A stretch of 64,000 bases of DNA from Spirometra erinaceieuropaei (Eukaryota > Platyhelminthes > Cestoda > Diphyllobothriidea > Diphyllobothriidae). The DNA lies in the NCBI GenBank assembly GCA_902702965.1, contig CACRXP010000012.1, positions 25,751 to 89,750 on the forward strand. The letters are read 5' to 3'. The position numbers and the translations under genes are program-made. Positions 45,796 to 56,202 of the stretch are shown piece by piece; within the stretch, counting starts at the first letter, position 1, and the number at the start of each line of letters is the position of its first letter. Below the pieces are notes generated by a model. That model was not told the DNA's origin. It did no database searches and worked only from the letters and a program-made list of their open reading frames with translations.

Positions 45796-46214
45796 ATTAA
45801 TGTTCCAACCATATAGATCCCTTCTTCCTATTCGATAGTCTTTTACCGTGTTGCGGACAGAATTGACATGGCGGCATTCTGATACTGATTTGACTTTCGC
45901 CGATGAGTATAAGTGTGAATGATCCACAGGCGTTCTGTGTACGAAGATGGCGCCTTCACTTGGAGAATTTGGCTCTTGACGTTGACGAATATCTATATCT
46001 ACTTGGAGCAGCTGGCGATAGTTAAGGTTTTCGGTCGTTGAAGTCATCCCGTCACGAAACATTGAGACCGATGCCATTGCCGGCCAGATCCTTAACGACA
46101 GATAGCCGTTTGCCATTCCTATCCTGTACAGAGAAGACGGTTGGTCTGACTTTACCCCATTTTTTCACTTCGTCAGTTGGCCACCACGGGTCTGTCCTAA
46201 CGCAATGGCGTACC

Positions 46215-46420
46215 CGCACAATGTCCAGTAAGCCACGACTTGAAAATTGGCGTAACAACTCCTCGTTGCTGCTGCATGTTCGGTCATCCGCGTCTAAAAG
46301 TCCCCATTTTGTCCAAAGTAACCGTTCTGTGCGGGACTGAAGCAGATTCGGTAAGCGACCGTGTCCTTTCCTTGTAGTAGCTGCAGGCCATTCGGCTTGA
46401 AGATTGTCTCTGATTAGTGT
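46215..46420 (-). mobile_element. PLE-B GIY-YIG region fragment (minus)
   Basis: TGCATGTTCGGTCATCCGCG, the following TTTGTCCAAAGTAACCG and CAGATTCGGTAAGCGACCG align with 40755-40850 of the long copy. No frame survives. The minus frames just downstream (45775-46258) are of unknown origin. Confidence 0.6.
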
Positions 46421-48059
46421 ACAACCTTGAATTCAAGTAGCCTAAGAAGACGACCTACAACATCCTAGTCGCTGTTGGCGTGTGGGTTAGCACTGTTTTT
46501 AGCGCCAGGATCGGCGACTCAACTTTCCGAGTCAATATCACACCTATAGCCAATACTGGTAATTGGATTGCGATAAGTAGCTATTTGGATGCGGACGATC
46601 AAGTAGTCATCCCATCAAGTATAAGCAGCCGCAATAAATGAAGGGCTTTTTAATTTATTGGGTGTTTCGGTGCATAGTAACTATATCTCGTAAATTCTGT
46701 TGCCTCTATGCGCTGACTCTCTCTACCTTTTATTGTGCACGCAATACCTTTTTGCAGGTAATGTTGATTTGACGACATTTTTACACTGAGTTGGTGAGTA
46801 TGTGGTCGTGTGTGGAAAAGGGGTTGTGTTAAGGAATTTGTTGTACTTGTATTGGCTAGCATTGATTCTGACTCCCCAGCTCGAGACACCATGGGACCGC
46901 GAACTATTGCGACCCGGTCGTCGGTCATGCCCTTAGTGAATACTCGGCAGACTCAGTTCCCCGCCACGCCTGATTACACGATATCTGTTCTTGTCCTTAG
47001 CAGACAATTACCACGACGGCTGGGCTAACTCGGACAGGAATTAGGGGAGATGGCGTCGCCAACCAAGCCAAGTGAAACATCGGAACTTCCGTGCATCGTC
47101 TGAAGGACGTATGATTCTGCTCGCCAGTAGAACTACATTTTCGAGAGGCTGTCAGTGATCTGAGGCTGACGCTGTCAGCAATCCCTGACTACTAATGACA
47201 GGAAGAGTCAAAGAGCTTGATCAACCAGCACAAGCGCCGCGCGGGGAGGAAACTCCTGCAGGCTTAAGTCCGTTCATCAAAACAAATAGTGCAGTTAAAG
47301 AAAAGTTGCCAGATAGTTAAAGGCAAGTTAGTCTGGCACCGCGACACAGCAATATTACCTAAAGGAACCGGATGTCTCTCAACTATCAGTGCAATCCTGC
47401 AACAGGATCTCTTCGACCTCAGGATTTCACGACTGAGCCTTCGGCTTCCTGCTGACTTCGTACCGAACCCACCGACCCTCTCGGAACGCTTACCTTGTAT
47501 ATGATTGGGCTTTTGTTTATAAATGAGGCTGAACAGTCATGGAAAGTAACAGTAACAGTAGGAGGACTCAGCCCCCTTCTGCTACTGACTGCTGCCTTGA
47601 GGTGGCATGTGGCCACCACAAAAACAAGCAGGTCAGCGTCTGTCACCGACTCGACAACTGAAACTGCTGTAACGCACCCCCCCCCTCCGCACTTTAGACC
47701 GACTGTCATCAATCACGAGAGTGAACTGTCAAACTGAGTCGCAAAAGAACAGCGCGAGACTGCTATCAGCTTCTATTACACCTGTCTCGTCTATCGGAGC
47801 CTCGCTCTACAGTGAAGGAGGTCGTGGTGGAGACAACCGAATTTCTCCGGGAGCTTGCCGTAGATGGAAGGCGGAGAGATTTCTCATTCGCCGCTTCTAA
47901 TTCCTCATATGGACCTCTACTTTACTTTGTCAGTCCACATCGGTGGCACGAAACAGGGGGTGCGTATGTGAAGGCACTGCCAACTGAAAACTTCGAGTAA
48001 TAAAATTGGCTATATATATGCATATATCAACATGAGTAAAGATTCGAGGTCCAGATAGA
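46421..48059. other. No gene recognised
   Basis: Nothing supported; frames at 46650-46928, 47419-47712 and 47495-47737 lack domains. Confidence 0.4.
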
Positions 48060-48113
48060 TTATCCCGTACATAATCCTCAAAAGAAGGCGAAGAAAATGA
48101 GGCGATGCCACGG

Positions 48114-48175
48114 ACCACACTGTATTGGTGCTGAAGTTTCGGAAACTTCCTCGTTTCCATCATCAGAGCAGTGGT
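48114..48175 (-). ncRNA. Hammerhead ribozyme motif, small PLE type (copy j)
   Basis: On the minus strand: CTGATGA (48166 to 48160), one T, stem II GGAAACGAGGAAGTTTCC (six perfect pairs), GAAAC, TTC. Stem I pairs TGCT with AGCA next to the core and then ACCAC with GTGGT further out, with internal loops between, as in natural type-I hammerheads. There is no stem-III hairpin. All core bases are intact, making this the most convincing ribozyme in the window together with copy h. Confidence 0.75.
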
Positions 48176-48189
48176 TTCACACTTCTGAA

Positions 48190-48529
48190 GGGTCGACTCG
48201 AAGGATGCGATGAAATCTTCCGGTCGAGCATCTCTTGTGTTGAACTTAGTGTCATAGGAGAAAACCTCCGGCTGCTGCTGTGTAAGGCGACGAGACGAGA
48301 GGTTTTGAACCAGGACACCGCCAGGAAAGAGCCCTATTTGTGGACGTATTCTTTCGAACTCCTCTAGCAATTGGTTATCGCGCAACCTGCGGTGGCAAAG
48401 TGCATTGGGGAGTATTGTCGATTCTAGCATTTGCAGATCGTGTGCGGTGACTATCGACCGGCATGCGGAAATATGCTGTTCTATCGCTCGTCGGTAATAA
48501 CGGATGCGAAAGTGGCAGTCTTGTATCAA
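48190..48529 (-). CDS. PLE-C N-terminal coding segment, inverted
   Basis: Part of a longer minus-strand frame (47930-48529). It encodes the PLE region upstream of the RT: RRLRDNQLLEEFERIRPQ, then FSYDTKFNTRDARPEDFIA and SFESTLQKCE. After QKCE the frame runs directly into pLTR/hammerhead sequence, so the later residues (TTALMMETRKF and on) are not PLE protein. The plus-strand RT frame opens with the matching SIESALQKCE from about 48593, so N-terminus and RT sit head to head with a shared 25-bp junction instead of in one frame. The role of this N-terminal domain in PLEs is unknown to me beyond its conservation. Confidence 0.7.
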
Positions 48530-49671
48530 GACTCAGATCACTTTCTTTAAATCTGCCATTGTCCACTGGCAGAGGTCAGGCATCGCTGACAGGCTCTATC
48601 GAGTCGGCCCTTCAGAAGTGTGAAGCCAACGAAGAGTACAAACGTTCCATGCGGCAACAAGTGTCAACTCTCCTCCTCCAGCACAAACCCCAAAGGGTGA
48701 TTTCCGAAGCAGAAGAACGAGAACTTCTGAGAATGCGGAAGATGAGGGATATCGTCACCCTGCCCGCCAACAAGGGACGCTCGACGGTTGTCATGGACAA
48801 GACCGAGTACACGGCGAAACAGGAAGGTCTGTTGGAGGACGAAGTTGCCTATAAGCTTTCGGAGACTGGCGGGTTTAGGAGGTACTTGAACAGTGTAAAC
48901 AAGGCGATAGACAAGTTAAGGAAGGCAGGGACCCTCAAGAGGCAGGAAGCACTGACCGCAAAAGCCACCGATGTCGCCATGGCGCGCTTCCACGGTCGGC
49001 CAAAAGTGCATAAACCGGGAGTACCTCTACGCCCCATAGTCTCATTACGCGGCAACCCGACCTTTGGACTGTCGAAAGGGCTTTACCAACGATTCCGTTT
49101 CCTGACTAAGGATTCTGAATGGACGGTGAAATCAGGTGAGCAGTTTTTGAGGAGTATCAGGCATCTAGAAATAGAGCCAGACGAGATGATGGTGTCGTTT
49201 GATGTGGTCTCCTTATTCACCTCCATTCCAACCGACCTGGCCCTCAGCACCATTGACGAGCTTCTCCAGGAGAAGAACGATGAAACTAATCAACGGCTTA
49301 AACGAACGCACGTCTTCGAACTCCTGGAATTGTGCCTTAGAACCTTCTTCATTTTCAACAACCGGGTTTACGAACAAAAGAAGGGAACACCGATGGGCTC
49401 CCCGCTGGCTGGACTGATTGCCGAGGCTGTTCTGCAGAGGCTCGGGCGACTGGTCTTCCGTTCGTACTACCCAAAATTCTGGGCCAGATACGTCGACGAC
49501 ACATTTGTCGTAATCAAGAGGAACGACGTTCAGGACTTCAAATTCTTGTTGAACTCAATATCCCCCGACGTCCAATTTACAATGGAAGAGGAGGACAACA
49601 ACCAGTTGCCCTTCCTTGACGTAAACGTCACAAGGATGGCTAATGGGGGATCAGAACTACGGTATACCTAA
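48463..49671 (+). CDS. PLE-C reverse transcriptase domain
   Basis: A Penelope-type reverse transcriptase, related to telomerase reverse transcriptase, which copies element RNA at a nicked target. The frame is 402 codons; PLE homology begins at about residue 45 (SIESALQKCEANEEYKRS), and the first 44 codons are antisense of the inverted N-terminal copy. Motifs in order: LPANKGRSTVVMDK (100-113), GRPKVHKPGVPLRPIVS (178-194), SFDVVSLFTSIP with the first catalytic Asp (245-256), KKGTPMGSPLAG (306-317), YVDD catalytic pair (343-346), FTMEEEDNNQLPFLDV (372-387). It ends early at a TAA (49669-49671): the same strand continues PLE sequence in another frame (NNPIGHKRSCVRAL), showing a single frameshift near 49655. 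Confidence 0.92.
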   Translation: MRKYAVLSLVGNNGCESGSLVSRLRSLSLNLPLSTGRGQASLTGSIESALQKCEANEEYKRSMRQQVSTLLLQHKPQRVISEAEERELLRMRKMRDIVTLPANKGRSTVVMDKTEYTAKQEGLLEDEVAYKLSETGGFRRYLNSVNKAIDKLRKAGTLKRQEALTAKATDVAMARFHGRPKVHKPGVPLRPIVSLRGNPTFGLSKGLYQRFRFLTKDSEWTVKSGEQFLRSIRHLEIEPDEMMVSFDVVSLFTSIPTDLALSTIDELLQEKNDETNQRLKRTHVFELLELCLRTFFIFNNRVYEQKKGTPMGSPLAGLIAEAVLQRLGRLVFRSYYPKFWARYVDDTFVVIKRNDVQDFKFLLNSISPDVQFTMEEEDNNQLPFLDVNVTRMANGGSELRYT

Positions 49672-49802
49672 AGGCAACGAATACCAGACTCATCCTCCAA
49701 TTCCGGAGTAACAACCCCATTGGTCACAAACGCAGTTGTGTCAGAGCTCTTTTCCAACGAGTTTAAACACACTGTAATGACAACGACGAGAGAAGAGAGG
49801 AA

Positions 49803-50171
49803 GTGAAATATCTACACTCCCTATTCACAGACAAGGGTTACCCACGATCCTTCATACGTGAGAGCCGAAGAGGATTTAACCGCGAACAATCTAACGATGA
49901 GAAGCCGAAGTTCTGGCTCGCAATCCCCTCCATGCGGAATGTTTCTGAGGCGACAGCAAGAATCCTGAGACCTTTTGGGATTGTGGTGGCCCATAAACGG
50001 GAATCCACTATCAGGCAGCAGATAATGAGGCCCAAGGACCAACTACCGGAAACGGAACAATCAGCAGTGGTCTACAGCATACCTTGCCAAGATTGCAGTG
50101 CAAGATATGCTGGTGAAACGGGCAAACGCCTCTGCACAAGATTGCACGAGCACCAGCTCTCGGTCAGATAA
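49803..50171 (+). CDS. PLE-C connector and GIY-YIG endonuclease
   Basis: A frame of 122 codons downstream of the frameshift. Residues 1-26 hold the linker (FTDKGYPRSFIRE), 38-52 PKFWLAIPSMRNVSE, 68-83 ESTIRQQIMRPKDQLP. The GIY-YIG nuclease begins at SAVVYSIPCQDC (87-98) with RYAGETGKRLCTRLHEHQL following; the G-E-T-G-K, Arg and Glu-His positions are those kept in PLE endonucleases. In active elements this domain nicks the target. The frame stops at 50169-50171 right after LSVR because of a frameshift. Confidence 0.88.
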   Translation: MKYLHSLFTDKGYPRSFIRESRRGFNREQSNDEKPKFWLAIPSMRNVSEATARILRPFGIVVAHKRESTIRQQIMRPKDQLPETEQSAVVYSIPCQDCSARYAGETGKRLCTRLHEHQLSVR

Positions 50172-50360
50172 GCTGTCACTGGTATATGGCCACATGCAAC
50201 AGGAGAAACACAATTTCGCCTTTGGGGAGGCAAGCTTCATCGGCCGAGCCAGCGACAAGATGGCCAGGCTGGTTCTCGAAAGTTGGTCCTAAGTTGACAC
50301 AACTAACTGAGCCATTGATCTTCATCCGGCCTACCAGGCACTTCATACGAGGCTCCAGTC
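50150..50360 (+). pseudogene. PLE-C C-terminal tail, broken by frameshift and stops
   Basis: The frame 50098-50292 reads LVYGHMQQEKHNFAFGEA, then FIGRASDKMARLVLESWS and a stop (50290-50292). The same frame beyond the stop still encodes the family block AIDLHPAYQAL at about 50310-50345 after another in-frame stop. These stops mark the copy as dead. Confidence 0.75.
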
Positions 50361-50746
50361 AGTTCGGACGGGGCCGACAGCACTGGCGAACAAATCGTGG
50401 CTCCCTCAACATTTGTCACCTTCACAGCAGGGGGAGAGAGCCAGCTGGGGGTCAGACGACGGACGCGAGACATCGACCCACCGACGCGCCCAAACAGCTG
50501 ACCGCGATTCCCACATGCAACGGCAGCTGATCATCCCGTCAGATTATGGGGGGAGGGCCCACGGGCACACGGACCGGCGGCCGGGCAGGAGGCAGAGGTC
50601 ACAAGAGCGCCCCAGCGGCCGGCCACTGAGAGACTAAAGCCAATCCCCCGCTAGCAAGCAGGTCAGAGTTCTTGTATCAGGCATGCCTATAACATGAGAC
50701 AGGCGGCGAGACAGAACAACTCCGGGCTAGCAGGAACAAACACCCT

Positions 50747-50808
50747 ACCACTAATCTGATTATGGAAACGAGGAAGTTTCCGAAACGCCAGCACCAATAC
50801 AGTGTGGT
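50747..50808 (+). ncRNA. Hammerhead-like motif in the PLE-C 3' pLTR (copy k)
   Basis: Core CTGATTA (50756-50762; one G of CTGATGA is T), stem II GGAAACGAGGAAGTTTCC identical to copy j, GAAAC, GCC. The outer stem-I helix ACCAC/GTGGT is kept. The core change should abolish cleavage while the fold remains. Confidence 0.6.
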
Positions 50809-50865
50809 CCATGGAATCGCCTCTTTTTCTTCTTCGTCTTCTTTTGGGGATGATAAACGAAATAT

Positions 50866-51249
50866 GCATATACATACCCAGCAAAACTCGTGACATGTGC
50901 GCAGTTTGTCATCTTTTAAAAACCCAAAGATTATATTGGCGAAATACACAACGCAGCGGAAATGGATGAATATAGTGGGGATTGCTATTTGCTAGTATGC
51001 GGAAACAGGAAATTCGGATAAGTAATATCGATAAATAGGGGAACCGAAACAGGCGGAAAAGCATGTTAGCCAGTTCATCAGACTTGTCCATGACATACAA
51101 TTCATTATCCGAATGTCAAAATAACAGACTATGAGACCTTTTGAGTTATGTAAATGTTTGTCGAAAATTGCAAAGGGCGCTTACAAGAGGTCCTCCTCGG
51201 AGTTGAAATGGGGCTCGTGGCAGTCATGTTTTGTTCCGACAACGCAGTC
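50866..51249. other. No gene recognised
   Basis: Nothing supported. Confidence 0.4.
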
Positions 51250-51500
51250 AAAAGCCTGCCTCTACGTGGTGAAACGGTGGCTTGTGGGCATCGTCCACGT
51301 CTGTCTCCGGTCATCCTGACTTTGTCTTGTCTTCGAAACGCGATACAGGTGTGGGAGGAGGGGATGAGGTGGAGGTACCACAAGCCGGTCTCGCCGTAAA
51401 CAAACCCACGCGCAAGCCACCGCACTTAGGCCCAGCTTATGGAGCACCAGTGGACTCCGTCGGTTACGACGATTGGAATGTTGGGTTTCGTCCATCTATG
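51250..51500 (-). repeat. Repeat family A, fragment (minus)
   Basis: The reverse complement shows CAGTGG...TTGCGCGTGGGTTTG and an AAGACAAGACAAAGTC block in family order, and ends at the start block GACGGAGTCC. Moderately diverged. Confidence 0.55.
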
Positions 51501-51782
51501 ATTAGTGATGTGAAAAGACAATTCACCGACATACTCGACGGATGTAGCCCTTATGAACAGAAATGACGAGGAACAGGAAAGCCATAGCACTCCAACTTGA
51601 CCTACTCGTATCCCCTATTTATGTCCTTTCAGGAGGTTTGATTCCAATGACCCTAAAAGATTATGACGCCAGTCCGACCCCAGAAATAGAATGAGTCAGT
51701 CAGCTCAGACAAACGAACGTTTTGGCGAGGTTTGGTCTTGCAGGCCCGCCTTATTTATACTGCATGGGTAGCTTACTAACCA

Positions 51783-52799
51783 TACAGCGGGTGACCGATC
51801 TCATGAAATGTTGGCTGAAATTCTGAAATGCGTTTTCAATTAGGAAGGATCACTTAAGCGAGGTTGCAAAGCTCATTTTCTTGCGGCATCATTCTATAAT
51901 ATTTTGGACTCGTCAGGATGTCAGCTTTTGAGTGCATTGTTTTTCAATTTCTTATAGAGACTGTACTGGGCAAAAAATGACTACTTAATTAAAATGCATT
52001 TTTTTCCATTAATTTTCGGTAGTCTAGCGATTTCAAATAAATTTTATAGAAATCACGAGTAAAGCTATGCTTTTCTTCAGTCATTTAATGGAGAATCCCG
52101 TCGTCTTTATATTTTATACTCAAAGAGGGAGTATAATTAGGTTTTAAAAAAGTCTTCTAATTGCCGAATAATTTGGAGTCTGATCAGTCGTTGCATTGGC
52201 GCTTAATGATTACAACCCACAAGGTGCATGCGTTCTGCGTAAAGAAAATCACATATTCTTCTATGATTTTAAAAAGGTACGATATGGAGTTCATAAACAT
52301 TTGCAATGGATGCGGACCATGTTGTGCATTTCATCAGGAGCAGTGGTAAACGGACAGGTACGATGTTGTATGAATGGACACTGCGCGATGTCAAAAATCG
52401 CATAATCATAAACTTTTTTAAAACCTAATTATACTTCCTTTTCTGGTTTAAGATATACAATTGACGTGATTCTCTATCAAAAGACTGCAAGTAAGCCTAT
52501 TTTTTCGGGACTTTTATAAAATGTTTTTGAATTTGCACGACTACCGAAAATTAATCAAAAAATGCATGTTAATTAAGTAGTCATTTTTTTACCCAGTACA
52601 GTTTCTATAAGAAATTGAAAAATAATGCACTCAAAAGCTGACATCCTGGCGAGTCCGAAATATTATAGAATTATGCCGCATATTATGCATATTATAGAAT
52701 TATGCCGCAGCTTTGCAACCTCGCTTAAGTGATCCTTCCTAATCGAAAACGCATTTCAGAATTTTAGCCAACATTTCATGAGATCGGTCACTCACTGTA
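51783..52799. mobile_element. FB1 inverted-repeat element, copy 7 (subtype 2)
   Basis: Begins TACAGCGGGTGACCGATCTC and ends GAGATCGGTCACTCACTGTA; 1017 bp. The ends differ from the GGGCTAAC subtype but share CATGAAATGTTGG...GAAATGCGTTTTC. It contains a 28-bp tandem duplication (TATTATAGAATTATGCCGCA twice) at about 52662-52715. Confidence 0.85.
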
Positions 52800-53546
52800 C
52801 ATATCTAAGTTAGCCACTGACTGGATCAGGAAGGGGAAGAGAGTGCGGACAGAGCTCGAAGCACGCGCAGGGAAGCGCGTGTGAAGTGAGACTTGGTGGA
52901 ACCGAAAGTGGCGTGTACACATTCCCTCCGGCAGCCACTCGGTGAATTAAGAGGATAAGGAGGGCGCAATTGTAAATGGAAGGCCTTGGAGGGGACCGCA
53001 TGTTAATTCGTAGTGCGTGGCCACTATAGAGGAACCGACGGAGTTGCACTCCGTCCGAACANNNNNNNNNNNNNNNNNNNNNNNNNNNNNNNNNNNNNNN
53101 NNNNNNNNNNNNNNNNNNNNNNNNNNNNNNNNNNNNNNNNNNNNNNNNNNNNNNNNNNNNNNNNNNNNNNNNNNNNNNACGTTTTTAACTAGTTATTATA
53201 CGACCTTGTCATAAGTATATGACTTACAGCATAGTGCTCTTCCTTCCGGTACTGTTAGAACGGCGGTATGCGCGGAGGAATAAATGGCGATGGGAGGATG
53301 GGAGGAAGAACATGGAGAAGGCTAATTCACGCGCAGAGGTGATAAGGGCGAGGGGAAGAACGAAAATGCTAGAGGGCGGAGGGAATGCAGGGGCGTATTG
53401 CGTCAGCCTTCGTGAAACGTGCCGAATGGCCGTCTAGTTGACGAAGTAGCTCAGAGTACACAACTCGGCAAGCTTCGTAGACGTCCGTATAATAGCTGAT
53501 GTCCACTAGAAAGGTCGAAACAGGGCTCGAGGTGGACCCGATGGAG
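52800..53546. other. No gene recognised; includes a gap
   Basis: Nothing supported. Bases 53062-53178 are N. Confidence 0.4.
53062..53178. other. Assembly gap (117 N)
   Basis: Run of N. Confidence 1.
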
Positions 53547-53552
53547 GAAGAG

Positions 53553-53865
53553 TAACATTACCGACAAACACAAGGGAGACCGCAATGACTCAGTGATTAG
53601 GGAGTTGGACCAACGGGTCGCGGGAGCGAGCCCCAGGTGTTCCACACTTCGGGGTTGGATATAACTGGCTGACGACGGCTAATAAACCAGAAATAGCCAT
53701 TCCAATTTCCCTTGCTTTGTCGGTAATATTACTCTGCCTATATTACGCACCGCCGTGCAGCTGCTGATTGCGCTCGCAAGAGAGCTCCAAGGCCCAACGG
53801 GACGGGTGTGTTCCGTAACACGATCGGTGAGCGCTCCTCTACCATGGACCCAATCGTTCTAAATC
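53553..53865 (+). mobile_element. SINE-2 copy, plus orientation, with an inverted tail piece
   Basis: A short inverted copy of the SINE-2 tail (53553-53586) is followed by the tRNA-like part and the body: CCAGGTGTTCCACACTTCGG, TAACTGGCTGACGACGGC and CTTTGTCGGTAATATTAC. Beyond it comes the hairpin-bearing block (GCCGTGCAGCTGCTGATTG, then ACACGATCGGTGAGCGCTCC). Confidence 0.7.
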
Positions 53866-54038
53866 ATGGCAAGGATCGTATCGCCACCTCCATGTGTTCT
53901 GTTCCACTGAAAATGGCGAACAGGTAGATGCGTCTAAGCAACTAAGGTAGACTGGTTTTATGGAGTTTTAGCAAATCTCGCAATTTTACTACTCTGACAA
54001 CAATGACCTTGGGACACTAAAATTTGAGTCCTGCCAAA

Positions 54039-54217
54039 ATGCAAGTGTGTGATGATACAGATGTAATCAAACAACCTATCAAAGTTCTGTGGGATAATAA
54101 CCACAGTGCTGGAACTACAGGTCGGAACTACTTAGAGAACAGGCCTTCTCTCTCGCAACTTCATTCATTACTCGCACAGGCTGCGACCGCCTCGACCGGG
54201 TTTACTTACTCCGGAAA
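54039..54217 (+). CDS. Candidate first coding exon of an unrecognised gene
   Basis: An ATG in a good context (GCCAAAATGC) opens a frame of 60 codons reading MQVCDDTDVIKQPIKVLWDN, then RNYLENRPSLSQLHSLLAQA and ending FTYSGK, where GTAATT could be a donor at 54218. A weaker donor is at 54121. With the first donor the phase does not fit the exon at 56072; with the second it does, so an intermediate exon or the earlier donor is needed. No domain is recognised. An upstream stop (54018-54020) bounds the frame. Confidence 0.3.
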
Positions 54218-54419
54218 GTAATTTTGCTAAGAGAAAATAACTTGCTTGGTCAAGATGCTTTAAGTTAGTCATCGGAGTAAAAGTACAACAACACAATACC
54301 TTCTTGACAATGCCTTCAGAGGGGCATGAAGCTCATTTACCTTTATCATTAAATGGTAATGATAGTGTCCTTTTTTAATTGGTGGCATTATGAAGGATCG
54401 AATTTGTGACGCCACAAAG

Positions 54420-54770
54420 TATGGGGCGCCCACCGATCGTTCTTACGGAACTCACTCGTTCCGTTGCGCCTTGCGGGTTCTCCCTCGAGCCGAACCAGCA
54501 GCCGCACAGCGGCGCATGATATAAGAAGTATGTTATTACCGGCAAAGACAAGGGAGACTGGAATGACCGTTTCTGGCTTATTAACCGTCGTCAGCCAGTC
54601 ATACCCAGCCCTGTATAGTGAGCCACCCAAGGCTCAAACTCACCACCTGTTAGTTAAAAGTCTAACTCCTATAACCACTGGGCCACGGGCCCGTTGTCCT
54701 GTCGATTGCGATCGGGAATATACGAAATTAGAGGGACGCGCACCTCTACCATTTACAGCAAAGGTGGACG
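54420..54770 (-). mobile_element. SINE-2 copy, minus orientation
   Basis: On the minus strand: tRNA-like GGGCCCGTGGCCCAGTGGTT with A-box, an anticodon-loop-like ACTTTTAA, a worn B-box, then the body with CTGGCTGACGACGG and TCTTTGCCGGTAATAAC. The hairpin block ACGGAACGAGTGAGTTCCGT belongs to the adjoining unit at 54440-54475. Confidence 0.75.
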
Positions 54771-54824
54771 CTTTCCTAAGCAAGCAATTTGAAATAGACG
54801 TGAATTGCTACACAAACTCTGGCT

Positions 54825-55183
54825 TATTAGCTGTCGTCAGCCAGTCATACCCAACCCCGAAGTGTGTAACACCTGAGGCTCAGACTCGCGACCTGTTAGT
54901 TAGAAGTCTACGCCTCTAACCACTGGGTCACGAGCCCGCTGCCCTGTCGGTTTCGATCGGGAATATAAAATGGTAGGGGTCGCTCACCGATCGTTCTTAC
55001 GAAACTCACTCGTTCGTTGCGCCTTACGGGCTCTCTCCTCTTGAACCCAACCAGCAGCCGCACAGCGGCACATGATATAGGCTGTATGTTATTACACTTC
55101 GTGGTTGGGTATGACTGGCTGACGACGGCTACTAAGCCATAAATGGCCATTCCAGTCTCCCTTGTCTTCGTCAGTAATAACAA
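54825..55183 (-). mobile_element. SINE-2 copy (minus) with an inverted tail at its other end
   Basis: The tRNA-like head on the minus strand (CGGGCTCGTGACCCAGTGGT, ACTTCTAA loop as in tRNA-Arg with anticodon TCT, and CGCGAGTCTGAGCC as B-box) is at about 54880-54945. The hairpin block follows at 54985-55075. At 55096-55183 the SINE-2 tail appears in plus orientation (TATGACTGGCTGACGACGGC to TCAGTAATAAC). Confidence 0.78.
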
Positions 55184-56071
55184 GTTCTTAGAAGTTTAGC
55201 TCTTTTGCTCAACACAAATGTCCGGCCATAAACCATACCCTTGCCGCTGTGTCTTCATTTTTAATAACGAAGGACTTCTGTTTGTCAGGGATGATTTATT
55301 CCACCTTTTTGCATAACACGCGCCTCTGAAGAATTCGTCTTGAGCTTGAAACGATTCGGAGTCTACCTGAAGAAGTTGCCGCATGTAGGCTTCAATTCGG
55401 TCACTTGCATAGTCCGTAGAAGATTGGCTACAGTTCACCTGGGATCGTCTTTCCATCCACGGCATTGAACTGGACTTTTAATGATTTTATTGCCCGGCAA
55501 TGCGGTGCCAACCCTTCGTACTTTTGATGAAGTACAGCACTCTGTCGCAGGCCGTCTGGTTTCTCGTCAGCAGACCAAGTCTGTCTCTATCCGGCAGATG
55601 ACGTCCTTGTAGTTCCAAAGGCGAAACCCAATCAACAATTGATCAATATTAATTGTAAACGCAGGGGACGCCTTGGATTTTCGTGTCTGGCCTAGCTGTC
55701 CTCGACTGTCCTCCAGACTGGGCGCATCCTAATTTTGAACATGAACTTTCGTCGAACCACAGAGTCATGAGCTCCTGTTCTGTCGGCAGTAACTAAATAG
55801 GTTTGAAATCGTATATGAATGGCGTTCAAAGAAAGAAAACACAGTGCAATAGGACCCTCCGCCTCGGACAATACAGGTGGCTTTGGGCAAGATTCCAGAA
55901 AGAGCACCTATTCCCATGTCCTAACCCTGACCTTGATCCAAAACTTGTATTCTAACCATGACGCTGGCCCCAATTTCCTTGGGATTTAGTACAAGACACC
56001 TGTATACGGTGGGTACCTATATCCTTGTCCGACTCACGTAATTAAGAATAATGTGACTTACGTTTTTATAG
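55184..56071. other. No gene recognised
   Basis: No supported exon. The minus frame at 55196-55465 shares only RQLLQVD with a frame at 45.9 kb. A telomere-like CCTAACC-rich repeat (family D) lies at about 55895-56000. Confidence 0.4.
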
Positions 56072-56202
56072 GTTGGTCAAATCCATCTTTAAATAGGCTT
56101 GAGAAATTAGTCAGTCAGTTCAGTAGATACTGGAAGGTGAAACGGTCCTCTTTTCTAAAGATGGTCGCGAAGGACGGTCATTCCAAAACTTTGGAAACGG
56201 AT
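56072..56202 (+). CDS. Candidate internal exon, unrecognised gene
   Basis: Acceptor TTTTTATAG ends at 56071 and donor GTAAGC starts at 56203. Only one frame is open across the 131 bp: WSNPSLNRLEKLVSQFSRYW, KVKRSSFLKMVAKDGHSK and TLETD. It starts with the last two bases of a codon and ends on a full codon. Basic and helix-like; no domain recognised. The splice sites are good and the next candidate exon has a matching phase. Confidence 0.4.

Larger units (their letters stand above)
48060..50865 (+). mobile_element. PLE-C: near-complete Penelope-like element with inverted ends
   Basis: The best preserved PLE in the window. On the minus strand at the left lie a pLTR with a hammerhead (48060-48185) and the N-terminal coding part (48190-48529). 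On the plus strand follow the RT frame, connector, GIY-YIG and C-terminal pieces, then a 3' region and a plus-oriented pLTR with a second hammerhead (to about 50865). The two pLTRs are inverted repeats: CCGTGGCATCGCCTCATTTT (minus) against CCATGGAATCGCCTCTTTTT (plus). The frames hold a frameshift near 49655, one near 50170 and stops after 50289, so the copy is inactive although the RT domain is intact. Confidence 0.85.

Noticed and set aside
45775..46258. Minus-strand frames with RQLLQVD shared with 55.2-55.5 kb
   Set aside because: The shared word is short and the rest does not align; I cannot support a common protein.
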